Part shown: one piece after another, positions 30,577 through 39,620 of the stretch
Layout of the letters: each line of letters starts with the position of its first letter
Position numbering within the stretch: position 1 is the stretch's first letter
Assembly (NCBI GenBank): GCA_965237405.1
Contig: OZ250139.1
Span: 3,348,001-3,412,000, forward strand
Length of the DNA stretch: 64,000 nt
Direction of reading: 5' to 3'
Origin: CAUZIB01 sp963663925
GTDB lineage: Bacteria > Acidobacteriota > Vicinamibacteria > Vicinamibacterales > UBA8438
Made by a program: the position numbers and the translations under genes
Notes under the pieces: model-generated
What the model was told of the DNA's origin: nothing
What the model saw: only the letters and a program-made list of their open reading frames with translations
Databases searched by the model: none

Positions 30577-31431
30577 TTAAGGGTTCGTCGAGACCGGGTC
30601 GAACGGGAGCGGGGTCTGCACCTGTCGGGGCACTCGAGACCCTATGGGCCCCCCCGAGCCAAGATCAACGGTCGGGGCCAAGCGGTCCTGGCTGGCGACG
30701 ACTACTTGTATGTCATCTCGACCGCGTCCCGCCAGCGCTTCTCGGCACGTCATCTCCGCAATCTCCGGCACGTTATTCACCAAACTAAGGTGCGCAAGCA
30801 CGATACAACGCACCGAGTCGCCAATGTGACCGCGAATAAATTCGGCCAGTGCCTCATTGGACAGATGGCCGCGACTGCTATCGATCCGAGCTCGCGTCGA
30901 GGCTGCGTACGGACTCACCCGCAGCAATTCAGCCGCGTGATTCGATTCGACAACCAACACGCGACAGTCGTGGAATTGCTCGATCAGTTCCTTCGTCACA
31001 ACGCCGACGTCTGTTGCAAACCCGATCGTGCCATCCTGAGTTTCGATCCGAAAGGCCAGGGTTTCAGCCGCATCGTGTGGAATCGACAGGGGACGAAACC
31101 GAAACCCGCACACGACAGCCGTCGCACGCACACGGAACGGCCGCCACGCCGCAAGATTGACGTTGCCCCAATCCGCACGAACATTCTCCGTGGTGTACAC
31201 CGGAACACCGTACTGTCTCGAGAAGAGCGCTGCCCCGCGCGTGTGGTCACCATGTGCATGGGTGATCACGATGGCGTCAATACTCTCTGGACCGACGTTC
31301 GCCCGAGACAAACGCTCGGTAACCTGCCGACAACTAAGCCCGACGTCGATCAAGACACCTCGGCCGTGATCAGTTAGCAAAGTCGAGTTGCCCCTGCTAC
31401 CACTCCCAAGAACCGTCAGTTGAACCGAGAT
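30577..31431 (-). CDS. MBL-fold metallohydrolase (YycJ/WalJ-like)
   Basis: The zinc-binding motif THAHGDHTRGAA and later histidines (SIPHDAAETL, SRGHLSNEALAEF, VLAHLSLVNN) define a metallo-beta-lactamase fold close to YycJ/WalJ, proposed DNA-processing exonucleases. The conserved N-terminal VLGSGSRGNSTLL lies upstream of the first standard in-frame start (TTG at 31380) and must be included, yet no ATG, GTG or TTG precedes it before a stop at 31444. GGAGAG precedes ATC at 31431 by 6 bases, so a non-canonical start (ATC, or ATT at 31437) or a mutated start is implied. It is co-transcribed with purB. Confidence 0.85.
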   Translation of the reverse strand: MSVQLTVLGSGSRGNSTLLTDHGRGVLIDVGLSCRQVTERLSRANVGPESIDAIVITHAHGDHTRGAALFSRQYGVPVYTTENVRADWGNVNLAAWRPFRVRATAVVCGFRFRPLSIPHDAAETLAFRIETQDGTIGFATDVGVVTKELIEQFHDCRVLVVESNHAAELLRVSPYAASTRARIDSSRGHLSNEALAEFIRGHIGDSVRCIVLAHLSLVNNVPEIAEMTCREALAGRGRDDIQVVVASQDRLAPTVDLGSGGPIGSRVPRQVQTPLPFDPVSTNP

Positions 31432-31504
31432 CGCAATCTCTCCTCAGATAGTACCGGGCGTCACTGGCCCGCCGATGCTAGCGTGGCGCCCCGACCCCGG
31501 CGCC

Positions 31505-32761
31505 CTAAATCGCGAGCTGCCCCGACGTCAGCGGTATTCCATTGAGCCGCCCCAACACGGTCGCCCCAACCGAACCATCGCAAAAAAGCTCCGTTGCTAC
31601 GTGCTGGACATCGTCAGCGCTAACGCCGTCGATAGCGGCCAAGTGCTCTGACAACTCGATCTGCCGACCAAAATAAATCTCGGACCGCGCGAGCTGCGAC
31701 ATGCGGCTTGTCGTGCTCTCCAGGCCGAGGACAAGATTCCCTTTAAGGTGATCCTTCGCTCGCTGAAGCTCATCGGCCGGAACCGGATCTCGATGGAGGT
31801 TACGGAACTCCGCCATCACCAAATCAACGACCTCGGGCACCGCGGCCGTGTCACAGCCAGCGTAGACGGTGAGCACCCCACTGTCACGGTAGGAGACAAG
31901 GCTGCTGTTCACCGCATACGCCAGGCCACGTTTCTCGCGCACATTCTGGAAGAGTCGTGAGCTCATCGAGCCACCAAGTACCGTGTTGAGCACGTAGCTC
32001 GCGTATCGATTCTCGTGGTCTTGCGCATACCCGGGTGTGCCGAAACATAAGTGACTCTGCTCCAAGTCTTTTTCGCGAGTAATAAGACCTGGCTGCGGTA
32101 TCGGCGGCGTCGAGGCAATCGGCTCAGGCATCGAGCTCATCTCGGCGAACGCCGAGTAGAGCAAGTCGCGAACCTCACCATGCTGCACATGTCCCGCCAC
32201 CGCGACGACCAGATTTCCACCCACATAAGCTCGCTCAAAGTAGCCACGCAACGATGCACCCGAAACCGCAGTGACGGATGCGGGTGTCCCGAGAATGGAA
32301 CGACCCAACGGGTGGATCGGCCAGAAATTGGCACTAAATATCTCGTGGACGAGGTCATCCGGCATGTCCTCAACCATTTTGATCTCCTCGAGAATGACCT
32401 TCTTTTCCTTCTCGAGCTCAACGGTCAGAAAGGCCGGATGCAACAGTAAGTCGGATAACACATCGACTGCGCGCGGAAGATGATCGTCCAGGACTTTGAT
32501 GTAGTAGCCTGTGCACTCTTTGGCCGTGAACGCGTCCAGCTGTCCGCCAATTGAATCGACATCCTGCGCGATGTCCCTGGCCGTTCGCTTCGTCGTACCC
32601 TTGAAGAGCATATGCTCAGTGAGATGGGCAATGCCCTCGTACTTCGATCCCTCGTGGCGGGATCCACGGGTCAGCCACGCACCGAGACTGACCGAGCGCA
32701 CGTCTGGCATCGACTCGGTCAGGAGGCAGAGGCCGTTATTAAAGACTTCGCGAACGATCAT
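31505..32761 (-). CDS. M16-family zinc peptidase (processing peptidase type)
   Basis: The 418-residue protein belongs to the single-domain-pair M16B group. The inverted zinc motif HLTEH lies in GIAHLTEHMLFKGTTKRT, with the downstream E in ELEKEKKVILEEIKMVED. The C-terminal inactive half has the R/Y substrate-binding pair in SSRLFQNVREKRGLAYAVNS. Such enzymes degrade or trim peptides in the cytoplasm. It has no signal peptide. It is the first gene of the minus-strand operon and is divergent from rlmN, with about 170 bases between them for both promoters. Confidence 0.93.
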   Translation of the reverse strand: MIVREVFNNGLCLLTESMPDVRSVSLGAWLTRGSRHEGSKYEGIAHLTEHMLFKGTTKRTARDIAQDVDSIGGQLDAFTAKECTGYYIKVLDDHLPRAVDVLSDLLLHPAFLTVELEKEKKVILEEIKMVEDMPDDLVHEIFSANFWPIHPLGRSILGTPASVTAVSGASLRGYFERAYVGGNLVVAVAGHVQHGEVRDLLYSAFAEMSSMPEPIASTPPIPQPGLITREKDLEQSHLCFGTPGYAQDHENRYASYVLNTVLGGSMSSRLFQNVREKRGLAYAVNSSLVSYRDSGVLTVYAGCDTAAVPEVVDLVMAEFRNLHRDPVPADELQRAKDHLKGNLVLGLESTTSRMSQLARSEIYFGRQIELSEHLAAIDGVSADDVQHVATELFCDGSVGATVLGRLNGIPLTSGQLAI

Positions 32762-32935
32762 GTCAGAAGAACGCCCGCCCCGATGCGTCTCGACGGTGTC
32801 GGCATGGCGCTTGCAAACCGTTGTACAGAAGGGAATTACATGAAACGAACTATTACTGGTATTTTATCACGCCACCCGCTCCGTGGCAAAAAGCCCGTGC
32901 TATAAGATGCTTGCCTTCAGCACGTTGCGCACACG

Positions 32936-34096
32936 ATGGGTTTGCGCACAATGCCGAATCTAAACGACCTCACCGAACTAGAGCTATCCGAGCTCGAAGC
33001 CATCCTCACGCAAGCGGGGACGAAGCCGTTCCACGCGAGTCAGATTTTCCGGTGGATCTACCAGATGGGCTTGACGACTTGCGAACAGATGACCGACCTA
33101 TCGCTCCTGCTCAGGAAGTATTTGGGAACGAGATACGTCGTAACCGCTCCAAACGTTGAGCACCGGGAGGTGTCCGAAGACGGAACGGAGAAGTTCCTGC
33201 TGCGACTACACGACGGCTGCCAAATCGAATCTGTTTTCATCCCGGATACCCCGAGACTGACGTTCTGCGTCTCGACTCAGGTCGGGTGCGCCATGCGATG
33301 TGCGTTTTGTCTGACCGGAAAGATGGGACTCGCTCGAAATCTGACGGCCGGGGAGATTACCGGCCAGGTACGCGTGCTCGCCCACGCACTAGGTCTCATC
33401 AACAAACCATTCAACATCGTGCTCATGGGAATGGGTGAGCCGCTCCATAATTACGACGCCACCATGAAGGCCTTGAGGATCCTGACCTCAAAGAGTGGTC
33501 TTGCTGTACCACCGAAGCGGATCACGCTATCGACTGTAGGGGTCCCAGCCGGCCTCGAGAAGCTCGCGAACGAAACCGTGATTCCCAACCTCGCGGTTTC
33601 TCTACACGCGGCGACGGAAGAGCTCCGGGCACGCTTGGTTCCAGTCAATCTACGATACGGACTTGCCGAGATCATCGACGCGTGTCGCCAATTCCCGGCC
33701 AGTCGACGACACCGGATTACATTCGAATACGTGCTCCTGGCCGGGACCAACGACTCCACCGAGGATGCGACTGCGCTCGCGACTCTCATCAGCTCTCTGC
33801 GAGCCAAGGTTAACCTGATTCCCCTCAATGAAGCGCCTGGCATCCCCTTTTGTCGTCCTTCAGACGCCACAATCAACAAGTTCGCGCTGGTACTCGCAAA
33901 GAAAGGTATTAGAGTCTCGGTTCGTAAGAGTCGTGGTCGGGATATTCGAGCAGCCTGCGGGCAGCTGATCGTCGACGGCAGCGCCCCGTCGCCCACTCGG
34001 GCGATGGCCAACCGCCTGACTCAAGAATCTCCTCTTACGGACTTGGGTCGGGCTAGTGGACCACCACACCGGTCACAGTCTGCCCGGTCGACGTGA
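32936..34096 (+). CDS. rlmN: 23S rRNA (A2503-C2)/tRNA (A37-C2) methyltransferase RlmN
   Basis: RlmN is a radical-SAM enzyme that methylates C2 of adenosine 2503 in 23S rRNA and A37 in some tRNAs. The 4Fe-4S cysteines C118, C122 and C125 lie in QVGCAMRCAFC. NIVLMGMGEPLHNYD and ITLSTVGVPAGLEKLA are family signatures. The C-terminal catalytic Cys is in RDIRAACGQL. The N-terminus resembles RlmN (FHASQIFRWIYQMG). ATG at 32951 (MPNLND) is an equally good start. The last 44 bases overlap the convergent mtaB gene and encode a non-conserved tail. Confidence 0.95.
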   Translation: MGLRTMPNLNDLTELELSELEAILTQAGTKPFHASQIFRWIYQMGLTTCEQMTDLSLLLRKYLGTRYVVTAPNVEHREVSEDGTEKFLLRLHDGCQIESVFIPDTPRLTFCVSTQVGCAMRCAFCLTGKMGLARNLTAGEITGQVRVLAHALGLINKPFNIVLMGMGEPLHNYDATMKALRILTSKSGLAVPPKRITLSTVGVPAGLEKLANETVIPNLAVSLHAATEELRARLVPVNLRYGLAEIIDACRQFPASRRHRITFEYVLLAGTNDSTEDATALATLISSLRAKVNLIPLNEAPGIPFCRPSDATINKFALVLAKKGIRVSVRKSRGRDIRAACGQLIVDGSAPSPTRAMANRLTQESPLTDLGRASGPPHRSQSARST

Positions 34097-35330
34097 TGCG
34101 CACGCAGACCCGCTCGTTCTCGGGAACACACTGCGGAATATGCACCTTCAGATAGTTGTCCGTCACCGCAATACGTCCACCCTCGATCGTTAACGCGGGG
34201 CGCTCAGCCCCGAGTTGAGCAGCTTGGAACGCGGCTGCGAGCGAGTTCCCTATCTCGCGGACCTCGCGTGCGCGTTCGCGAATCGTCTTTTTGTGAACCT
34301 TGCTCTGCATCCCGGTGGCTTCTGTGCCGGGTCGATCGGAATAGGGGAAAACGTGCAGGTAGGTCAACGGACTCGACGCAAGATACTCAAGATTAAGGAG
34401 ATGGTCGTCGTGAGTCTCCCCAGGGAACCCGACAACCAGATCAGACCCGATCCCAGCCTGGGGCATTAATTCACGAATGCGCTCGGATACACGCCGATAG
34501 AAGGCGAGGGTGTAGGGACGACGCATGGCCCGAAGTATTCGGTCACTCGCACTCTGGAGGGGTAGGTGAAAATGCGGTGCAAAGCGGCTACTCCGAGCGA
34601 TGAGATCGACGATCTGGTCGTTGCAATCCATTGGTTCGAGCGAGCTCAGTCTGAACAGCACCGAGCTAGGGTGTCGGTCGAGGGCACGCAGCAGCGCGAG
34701 GAGAGAACTCGTAGGAGTCAGATCACGACCATACGAACCAACGTGGACACCGGTCAGCGAAGCTTCCTTGAAGCCTTCCGAGACGATCCGATCAACATCC
34801 AATAAAACCGACTTGAGTGGGATGCTCCGGCCAGACCCTCGAGTGAACGGAATAATGCAATAGGCGCACGCTTCGTCGCAGCCAGTCTGCACCCGGAGCG
34901 TGTAACTGGTTCTACCAGACGACCCCGGGGCAATCGGCGATCCACACGCATGGTCGCCATCGCCATATCGATCGGCGGTCGTTGCAAAGACCGCGGGCAA
35001 CTGCCGCTCAAGCTCTGAGAATAATATGGGCTTCTCTTCGTTCGGGATAACAGCCGCAACCCCAGACAATGCGGAAAGGTCGTCCCCCGCCCGTGTAGCG
35101 TAGCAGCCAGTGGCCACAATTCGTGCCGAAGGGTTCTTCCGGGCAATACGGCGAATAACCTGACGCGCGCCGTGATCTGCAGCGGCAGTGACTGAACAAG
35201 TGTTGACGATGACTAGGTCTGCATCTTCCGCCGCTGAAGGGAAACCACCCACGGACCGCAATTTTCGGTCGATGTCAATGGAGTCAGCCTGGTTAACTCG
35301 ACACCCGAACGTCACAATGGCGAATTTCAC
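34053..35330 (-). CDS. mtaB: tRNA threonylcarbamoyladenosine methylthiotransferase MtaB-like
   Basis: The radical-SAM methylthiotransferase adds a methylthio group to position 37 of tRNA. The N-terminal UPF0004 domain has its three cysteines in TFGCRVNQADS, VNTCSVTAAADHG and VATGCYATRAG. The radical-SAM cluster is in GCDEACAYCIIPFTRGSGRS. The C-terminal TRAM-like part ends in VCVRITSTGQTVTGVVVH. I chose the GTG at 35330 (VKFAIVTFGCR), as it gives the normal N-terminus and 425 residues; the longer frame to 35459 adds non-conserved sequence. The gene is convergent with rlmN. Confidence 0.92.
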   Translation of the reverse strand: MKFAIVTFGCRVNQADSIDIDRKLRSVGGFPSAAEDADLVIVNTCSVTAAADHGARQVIRRIARKNPSARIVATGCYATRAGDDLSALSGVAAVIPNEEKPILFSELERQLPAVFATTADRYGDGDHACGSPIAPGSSGRTSYTLRVQTGCDEACAYCIIPFTRGSGRSIPLKSVLLDVDRIVSEGFKEASLTGVHVGSYGRDLTPTSSLLALLRALDRHPSSVLFRLSSLEPMDCNDQIVDLIARSSRFAPHFHLPLQSASDRILRAMRRPYTLAFYRRVSERIRELMPQAGIGSDLVVGFPGETHDDHLLNLEYLASSPLTYLHVFPYSDRPGTEATGMQSKVHKKTIRERAREVREIGNSLAAAFQAAQLGAERPALTIEGGRIAVTDNYLKVHIPQCVPENERVCVRITSTGQTVTGVVVH

Positions 35331-35542
35331 AATAAGGAGTCTAAACCGATGTTTCGTCGGTTTGCCCAGGCGAGCCAGGTAAACGCTTCGTTCCCAGGTC
35401 GCATCGACGTAACGCCGACACCAGGAAGCATTCCCCGTCACCAAGCTGTAGCTACCCACTCGACCGGGAAAGTCGATCTTCGTCGTCCGGGGAAACGCTA
35501 CCTTCTCCTCAGTGTCTCCCGGCGGTACCTCATCTCTTAGTC

Positions 35543-35929
35543 CTACTCTTCCCGCCGCTTGATACGAATTACCATCTGATTAGAATCATCTGGACGTACC
35601 CCGAAACCGATGTCGCCATAGTACGAGAAGATGAGCGTCGCACGCTGCTCATCAGTGCCAACACCTACCACTACATCAATCTCCTCCGAGCGATCGGGCT
35701 CCCCGTACTTCTTGACGATCTCGTGCAGCGAGGGTGGATTCTGGAAGACCTGGAGTTCAAAGCCGAACTCTCCAAACGTTTGGTTCATGTCTGCAAACTC
35801 GATCTGTACCGCCTCCGAGAACAGCTCGGGGTCACCCGCAATCCTCACCCCAGCCAGTGCCTGAGCAATCCCGGCTACCATCGCTAGTATGACGAACAGC
35901 GACAAATACCAACACCACCGTGGCGTCAT
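35543..35929 (-). CDS. Secreted protein of unknown function
   Basis: The 128-residue product starts with a signal peptide (WCWYLSLFVILAMVAGIAQALA, cleavage likely after about residue 27). A mature domain of about 100 residues follows, with EIVKKYGEPDRSEEIDVVVG and TLIFSYYGDIGFGVRP, ending in basic residues. The KYGEPD-Y..G pattern is like small periplasmic beta-rich proteins of the SmpA/BamE-type fold, but I cannot assign a family. It lies between mtaB and nhaC and is probably a single gene. Confidence 0.6.
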   Translation of the reverse strand: MTPRWCWYLSLFVILAMVAGIAQALAGVRIAGDPELFSEAVQIEFADMNQTFGEFGFELQVFQNPPSLHEIVKKYGEPDRSEEIDVVVGVGTDEQRATLIFSYYGDIGFGVRPDDSNQMVIRIKRREE

Positions 35930-36055
35930 AGAGAACAGTATGACGCTTTCCTGACTTTATGCGGCCATACGGTATGATGCGAACAGTTCGATGCGTTCGA
36001 AAGGCTCAGTCAACGAACAGACACCTCACGACCGACCCGCCACTCACCGACGCTC

Positions 36056-37537
36056 GTGACCCGCACACCCACCCTCACCGACGCCCTGATCCCAGTCTGC
36101 CTACTCATTGGGATGTTGGCCATGTCGGTCTACCTCTTTGGTGACGAATCATCATCCGGACCCAACCAGATTGCGCTAATGCTCGCGACCGGCATCGTCG
36201 GTGTCATCGGCCTCACCCATGGTCACACCTGGAGCGAGCTCGAAGCGGGGATTAGCCGCGGCCTAACGGTTGCAATCGGCGCAATCCTAATCCTGCTTGT
36301 GGTTGGCGCCGTCATCGGAGCCTGGATTTTGGCGGGGGTCGTCCCAACGATGATCTATTACGGCCTGTCAATCCTGTCGCCGTCGGTGTTCTACGCCGCC
36401 ACCTGCCTGATCTGCGCCATCGTGGCGCTTGCCACCGGCAGTTCATGGATAACGGCGGGCACGATCGGCATCGCGCTCATCGGCATCGCCAGGGCCCAAG
36501 ACCTCCATCTGGGTCTTGCCGCTGGCGCCGTCATCTCGGGAGCCTACTTCGGCGATAAGATGTCGCCGCTGTCAGACACGACCAATCTAGCACCCGCAGT
36601 AGCGGGTACCGATCTCTTTGCGCACATCCGGCACATGCTCTGGACGACGACACCCAGCATCTTCCTTGCCCTACTGTTCTTCGGACTCGCCGGTCTCCAT
36701 ACGTCTGCCTCTGGAGACGCAGCCGAGTTGTCGACCGTGCTCAAGGTCCTGGACGACCAGTTCGCCATCGGACCGCATCTCTTGATCCCAGTCCTCGTGG
36801 TTATCGGACTGGTCGTGCGGCGAGTGCCGGCGTTTCCCGCCCTGCTGATCGGCGCGCTGATTGGGTCACTCTTTGCCACTCTGTTCCAACGCGAGGCAGT
36901 AATCGCCTTTGTCAACGACCCGACGCTTCCAACCGAGCTCGCGCTACTAAAGGGCGCCTGGATCGCGTTGTATAAAGGCTTTGAGCTACGGTCCGGCAAC
37001 GCCGTGCTGGACGACCTGCTGTCTCAAGGCGGAATGGCTAGTATGCTGACCACGGTCTGGCTAATCATCTCAGCCATGATGTTCGGTGCCGTGATGGAGA
37101 CGACCGGCCTCCTACACGTGATCGCGAGTCGTATCCTTACTTTTGTTCGGAGCACCGGGAGCTTGATCTCAGCGACGCTGCTCACGTCATTCGGCATGAA
37201 CGTGCTGGTAGCGGATCAGTACATCGCGATCGTGCTGCCGGGCCGTATGTTCCGTCAGGAGTACGAGCGGCGGCGTCTCGACCCAATAAATCTCTCCCGG
37301 ACGCTCGAGGATTCGGGCACGCTCACGTCCGTTCTGGTTCCGTGGAACACGTGCGGTGCGTTTATGGCCCAGACACTCGGTGTCTCGACCTTGACCTATG
37401 CACCTTTCGCCTTCTTCAATATCCTGAACCCGTTTATCGCGATGGCTTGCGCCTACGCTCAGGTCGGGATCACGCCACTGCGGAAAATGTCGCAAGAAGG
37501 CAGTCGTCGGCACGAGCTCGACGTCCCCCACCCCTGA
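36056..37537 (+). CDS. nhaC: Na+/H+ antiporter, NhaC family
   Basis: The 493-residue inner-membrane protein has roughly 11-12 hydrophobic segments. It carries the NhaC signatures AGAVISGAYFGDKMSPLSDTTN and LEDSGTLTSVLVPWNTCGAF, where the D and N residues are thought to carry ions. It exchanges sodium for protons. The GTG at 36056 is the start used here, with no strong ribosome site. Its last 350 bases are covered by the antisense reading frame of the convergent apbE gene. Confidence 0.92.
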   Translation: MTRTPTLTDALIPVCLLIGMLAMSVYLFGDESSSGPNQIALMLATGIVGVIGLTHGHTWSELEAGISRGLTVAIGAILILLVVGAVIGAWILAGVVPTMIYYGLSILSPSVFYAATCLICAIVALATGSSWITAGTIGIALIGIARAQDLHLGLAAGAVISGAYFGDKMSPLSDTTNLAPAVAGTDLFAHIRHMLWTTTPSIFLALLFFGLAGLHTSASGDAAELSTVLKVLDDQFAIGPHLLIPVLVVIGLVVRRVPAFPALLIGALIGSLFATLFQREAVIAFVNDPTLPTELALLKGAWIALYKGFELRSGNAVLDDLLSQGGMASMLTTVWLIISAMMFGAVMETTGLLHVIASRILTFVRSTGSLISATLLTSFGMNVLVADQYIAIVLPGRMFRQEYERRRLDPINLSRTLEDSGTLTSVLVPWNTCGAFMAQTLGVSTLTYAPFAFFNILNPFIAMACAYAQVGITPLRKMSQEGSRRHELDVPHP

Positions 37538-38545
37538 CCCAGATCCCACTGACACCACTTCGGAGTCTGAGAATTCCTCGGTCGCAATGAGGAAGCAGGC
37601 GGCGAACCCTCTCGTTTCGGCCCACTCGTAACCAACGTTCGGCCCCATCACGTAGAGCGCCGTCGAAAGCACATCGGCAGCCAGCGCCCGCTCGTGCCAC
37701 ACTGCAACTGAAAGCGGCCGGCTGACCGGTTGCCCCGTTCGAGGATCGACGATGTGACCGACTTGCTCACCAGCCGCCTCTTGATCCCGTTCCGATCCCC
37801 CACTCACCGCGAGCGAACCACTAGTCAGATTTAGCGCGGTAACCGGTATCTCACGGTGCTCAGGATGGGCGATGGATACAGACCAACTCCTACGCGGTGG
37901 CTGGCCGAACACGGCGATCTGCCCACCCAGGTCAACCAGTCCTGACTCGCCGAGTTCGGCGATCCGGTCGAGGGCCACCCCTTTCCCAAATCCGCCAGCG
38001 TCGAACGTGACGTCTGCCAGTCGCGTAACAGCGCAGGGATTGGACTCCACGACCACGTGCCGAAAACCAGCGGCCGCGCGCGCGGCTTCGAGTGCCGCCG
38101 GATCGAGACGCCGAGCCTGGCTTCGGAGCCCCCAGGCTTCGACGAACGAACCGATGACTGGATCGAACGCCCCGCCCGTCAACGTCGACCATCTTCCGAG
38201 CTCGCCGACCAGCCCACAAAACCATGCTGGTCCGTGCCAAGCGGCACCGATCGGCTGCCGATTTAACCGACTTAGGAGGCTGGCCGCGCGCCACGTGGTA
38301 AGGTCGCGCTCCGTCTCCTCCATAACCCTCACCATCCGGTTGAGGGATCTTGTCGCAAGCGTACGTGATGATCCCGACACGATGAGTGTGGCGCGCGTGC
38401 CCATCACGTAGACTCGGCGCTCGAACGTCTCGGGCGAGACCTGCGCGACGAGAAAAACCGAACATCCTGCGACCGCAGCAGTAGTAGCAAACCAAACCCT
38501 GAGGGTGCGAGTGGGCGCGCATGATCGGGACGTCGTCCTCGGCAT
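37187..38545 (-). CDS. apbE: FAD:protein FMN transferase ApbE, with unusual C-terminal extension
   Basis: ApbE attaches FMN by a phosphoester bond to a Thr in target proteins on the outer side of the inner membrane. A signal segment (VWFATTAAVAGCSVFLVA) is followed by the core: VYVMGTRATLIVSG, GAFDPVIGSFVEAWGL, FDAGGFGKGVALDRIAEL and the FAD/Mg region HIVDPRTGQPVSRPLSVAVW. The start at 38545 is chosen to give this signal. The domain should end at about residue 355; the frame runs on for some 97 residues antisense to nhaC, so the normal stop appears lost. It follows its likely target, the FMN-binding protein. Confidence 0.88.
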   Translation of the reverse strand: MPRTTSRSCAPTRTLRVWFATTAAVAGCSVFLVAQVSPETFERRVYVMGTRATLIVSGSSRTLATRSLNRMVRVMEETERDLTTWRAASLLSRLNRQPIGAAWHGPAWFCGLVGELGRWSTLTGGAFDPVIGSFVEAWGLRSQARRLDPAALEAARAAAGFRHVVVESNPCAVTRLADVTFDAGGFGKGVALDRIAELGESGLVDLGGQIAVFGQPPRRSWSVSIAHPEHREIPVTALNLTSGSLAVSGGSERDQEAAGEQVGHIVDPRTGQPVSRPLSVAVWHERALAADVLSTALYVMGPNVGYEWAETRGFAACFLIATEEFSDSEVVSVGSGSGVGDVELVPTTAFLRHFPQWRDPDLSVGASHRDKRVQDIEEGERCIGQGRDTECLGHKRTARVPRNQNGRERARILERPGEIYWVETPPLVLLTEHTARQHDRDVLIRYQHVHAE

Positions 38546-38571
38546 ATCGATCAAATGCAGCACCGACGGCG

Positions 38572-39057
38572 TCAGGATGGAGAACCCGCAGTGTCCGGAA
38601 GGATCGGCTCTGGAGCGGGCGACGAATTGGCCGCCACCGACACGTGCCACCCGATGACGAGGTGCACAGTGTAGCCAGCCACGAAAAGGACGCTCGTCGA
38701 GACGTGTACCCAAGCCAGGGCACCCAGCCACGTCGAGTTGGAAACGACCTGCAGTAAGTATCCAGACAATGCCATGGCGGAGAAGCTGAGAAGCGAGGTC
38801 CATCCGGTTCGTCGGTTGAACTTAGTGGGTGACGTGATCTTCTGTAGTGTGTGACCGTGAAACAACATCCCGAAGAAAACGATGAACACCGGTGCAGCAA
38901 GCACGTGAAGCGAGAGCATCGCCGGCTGCCATGGGTGGTTGATGACCGCGAACGGATCATCCGAGCGAAGCAGGTATTTCGTCCAGAAGTATGCCGTTCC
39001 GGTGGCCGCAACCACGACGTGCAGGGCATTGAACGACCACCGCTCCCACTTCTTCAT
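38572..39057 (-). CDS. Membrane cytochrome b-like protein (four helices)
   Basis: The 161-residue integral membrane protein has four hydrophobic helices. Paired histidines are placed for haem b: ALHVVVAATG, HPWQPAMLSLHVLAAPVF, FHGHTLQKI and WVHVSTSVLFVAGYTVHL, VIGWH. This resembles small cytochrome b561/DUF4405-type quinol-linked electron carriers. The start overlaps the stop of the FMN-binding protein as ATGA, and apbE follows after 26 bases. The set suggests electrons pass between the quinone pool and a covalent FMN outside the membrane. The haem count is not proven. Confidence 0.75.
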   Translation of the reverse strand: MKKWERWSFNALHVVVAATGTAYFWTKYLLRSDDPFAVINHPWQPAMLSLHVLAAPVFIVFFGMLFHGHTLQKITSPTKFNRRTGWTSLLSFSAMALSGYLLQVVSNSTWLGALAWVHVSTSVLFVAGYTVHLVIGWHVSVAANSSPAPEPILPDTAGSPS

Positions 39058-39602
39058 TGACCCACCGGCTCCGCTTTCTCCAAGACTTCGTCAATCGCCA
39101 TCACCCGGCGCACTGCTTCGGTTGTCGAGTGGGCCGTTAGCGTCGCGCCGGCAATCGAACGGATCGCTCGCTGCAGCGCAACGTCGTCGCTTAAGTCCAG
39201 ACCGTCAAACTGGTGCAACCAGGGCTTAGGTGCCATGTACTCGTGTGGCTCAAGAAACGCCGTCACCTCGATCCGCCTGACCCTCCCATCCGGACCCAAC
39301 GCGATGAGAAGACTCTCACGCTTTGTCCGAACAACGTGCGTATCAACATAGGCTCGACCTACGATCCGATCACCTTGCCTGGCGATGTAACGGGCAACGA
39401 GCTGGCTATTGATATCTACTCGCGCCAAGGCTGCCGCACGGCGGATTTGCTCATGCGTCAGGAAGACACGCTCCGCTTCGACGGCTGCTTCAGGGTAGAC
39501 GGCTGAGAGCACCTCGTCCCGGGTGGGCAGGTTCGACTGCGCGAAAAGACCTGCGAGCGACAGCAGCCAAACCACCACGATCGCCGCCAGCTCCCCTCTC
39601 AC
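39054..39602 (-). CDS. FMN-binding domain protein (RnfG/NqrC-like), secreted
   Basis: The 182-residue product has an N-terminal membrane/signal helix (AAIVVVWLLSLAGLFA) and a C-terminal FMN-binding domain. It carries the flavinylation motif region SIAGATLTAHSTTEAVRR, where the Thr after GA-T-L accepts FMN from ApbE. YVDTHVVRTKRESLLIALGP is typical of the domain. The start is GTG at 39602. With the haem b protein and ApbE it forms an extracytoplasmic electron-transfer unit. The final acceptor is not evident from this window. Confidence 0.85.
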   Translation of the reverse strand: MRGELAAIVVVWLLSLAGLFAQSNLPTRDEVLSAVYPEAAVEAERVFLTHEQIRRAAALARVDINSQLVARYIARQGDRIVGRAYVDTHVVRTKRESLLIALGPDGRVRRIEVTAFLEPHEYMAPKPWLHQFDGLDLSDDVALQRAIRSIAGATLTAHSTTEAVRRVMAIDEVLEKAEPVGQ

Positions 39603-39620
39603 CGCCAGTGCACTTCCTTC

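Noticed and set aside
32870..32915. Possible sigma-54 promoter (TGGC...GTGCT) before rlmN
   Set aside because: The spacing between GG and GC elements does not fit the required 10 bases.
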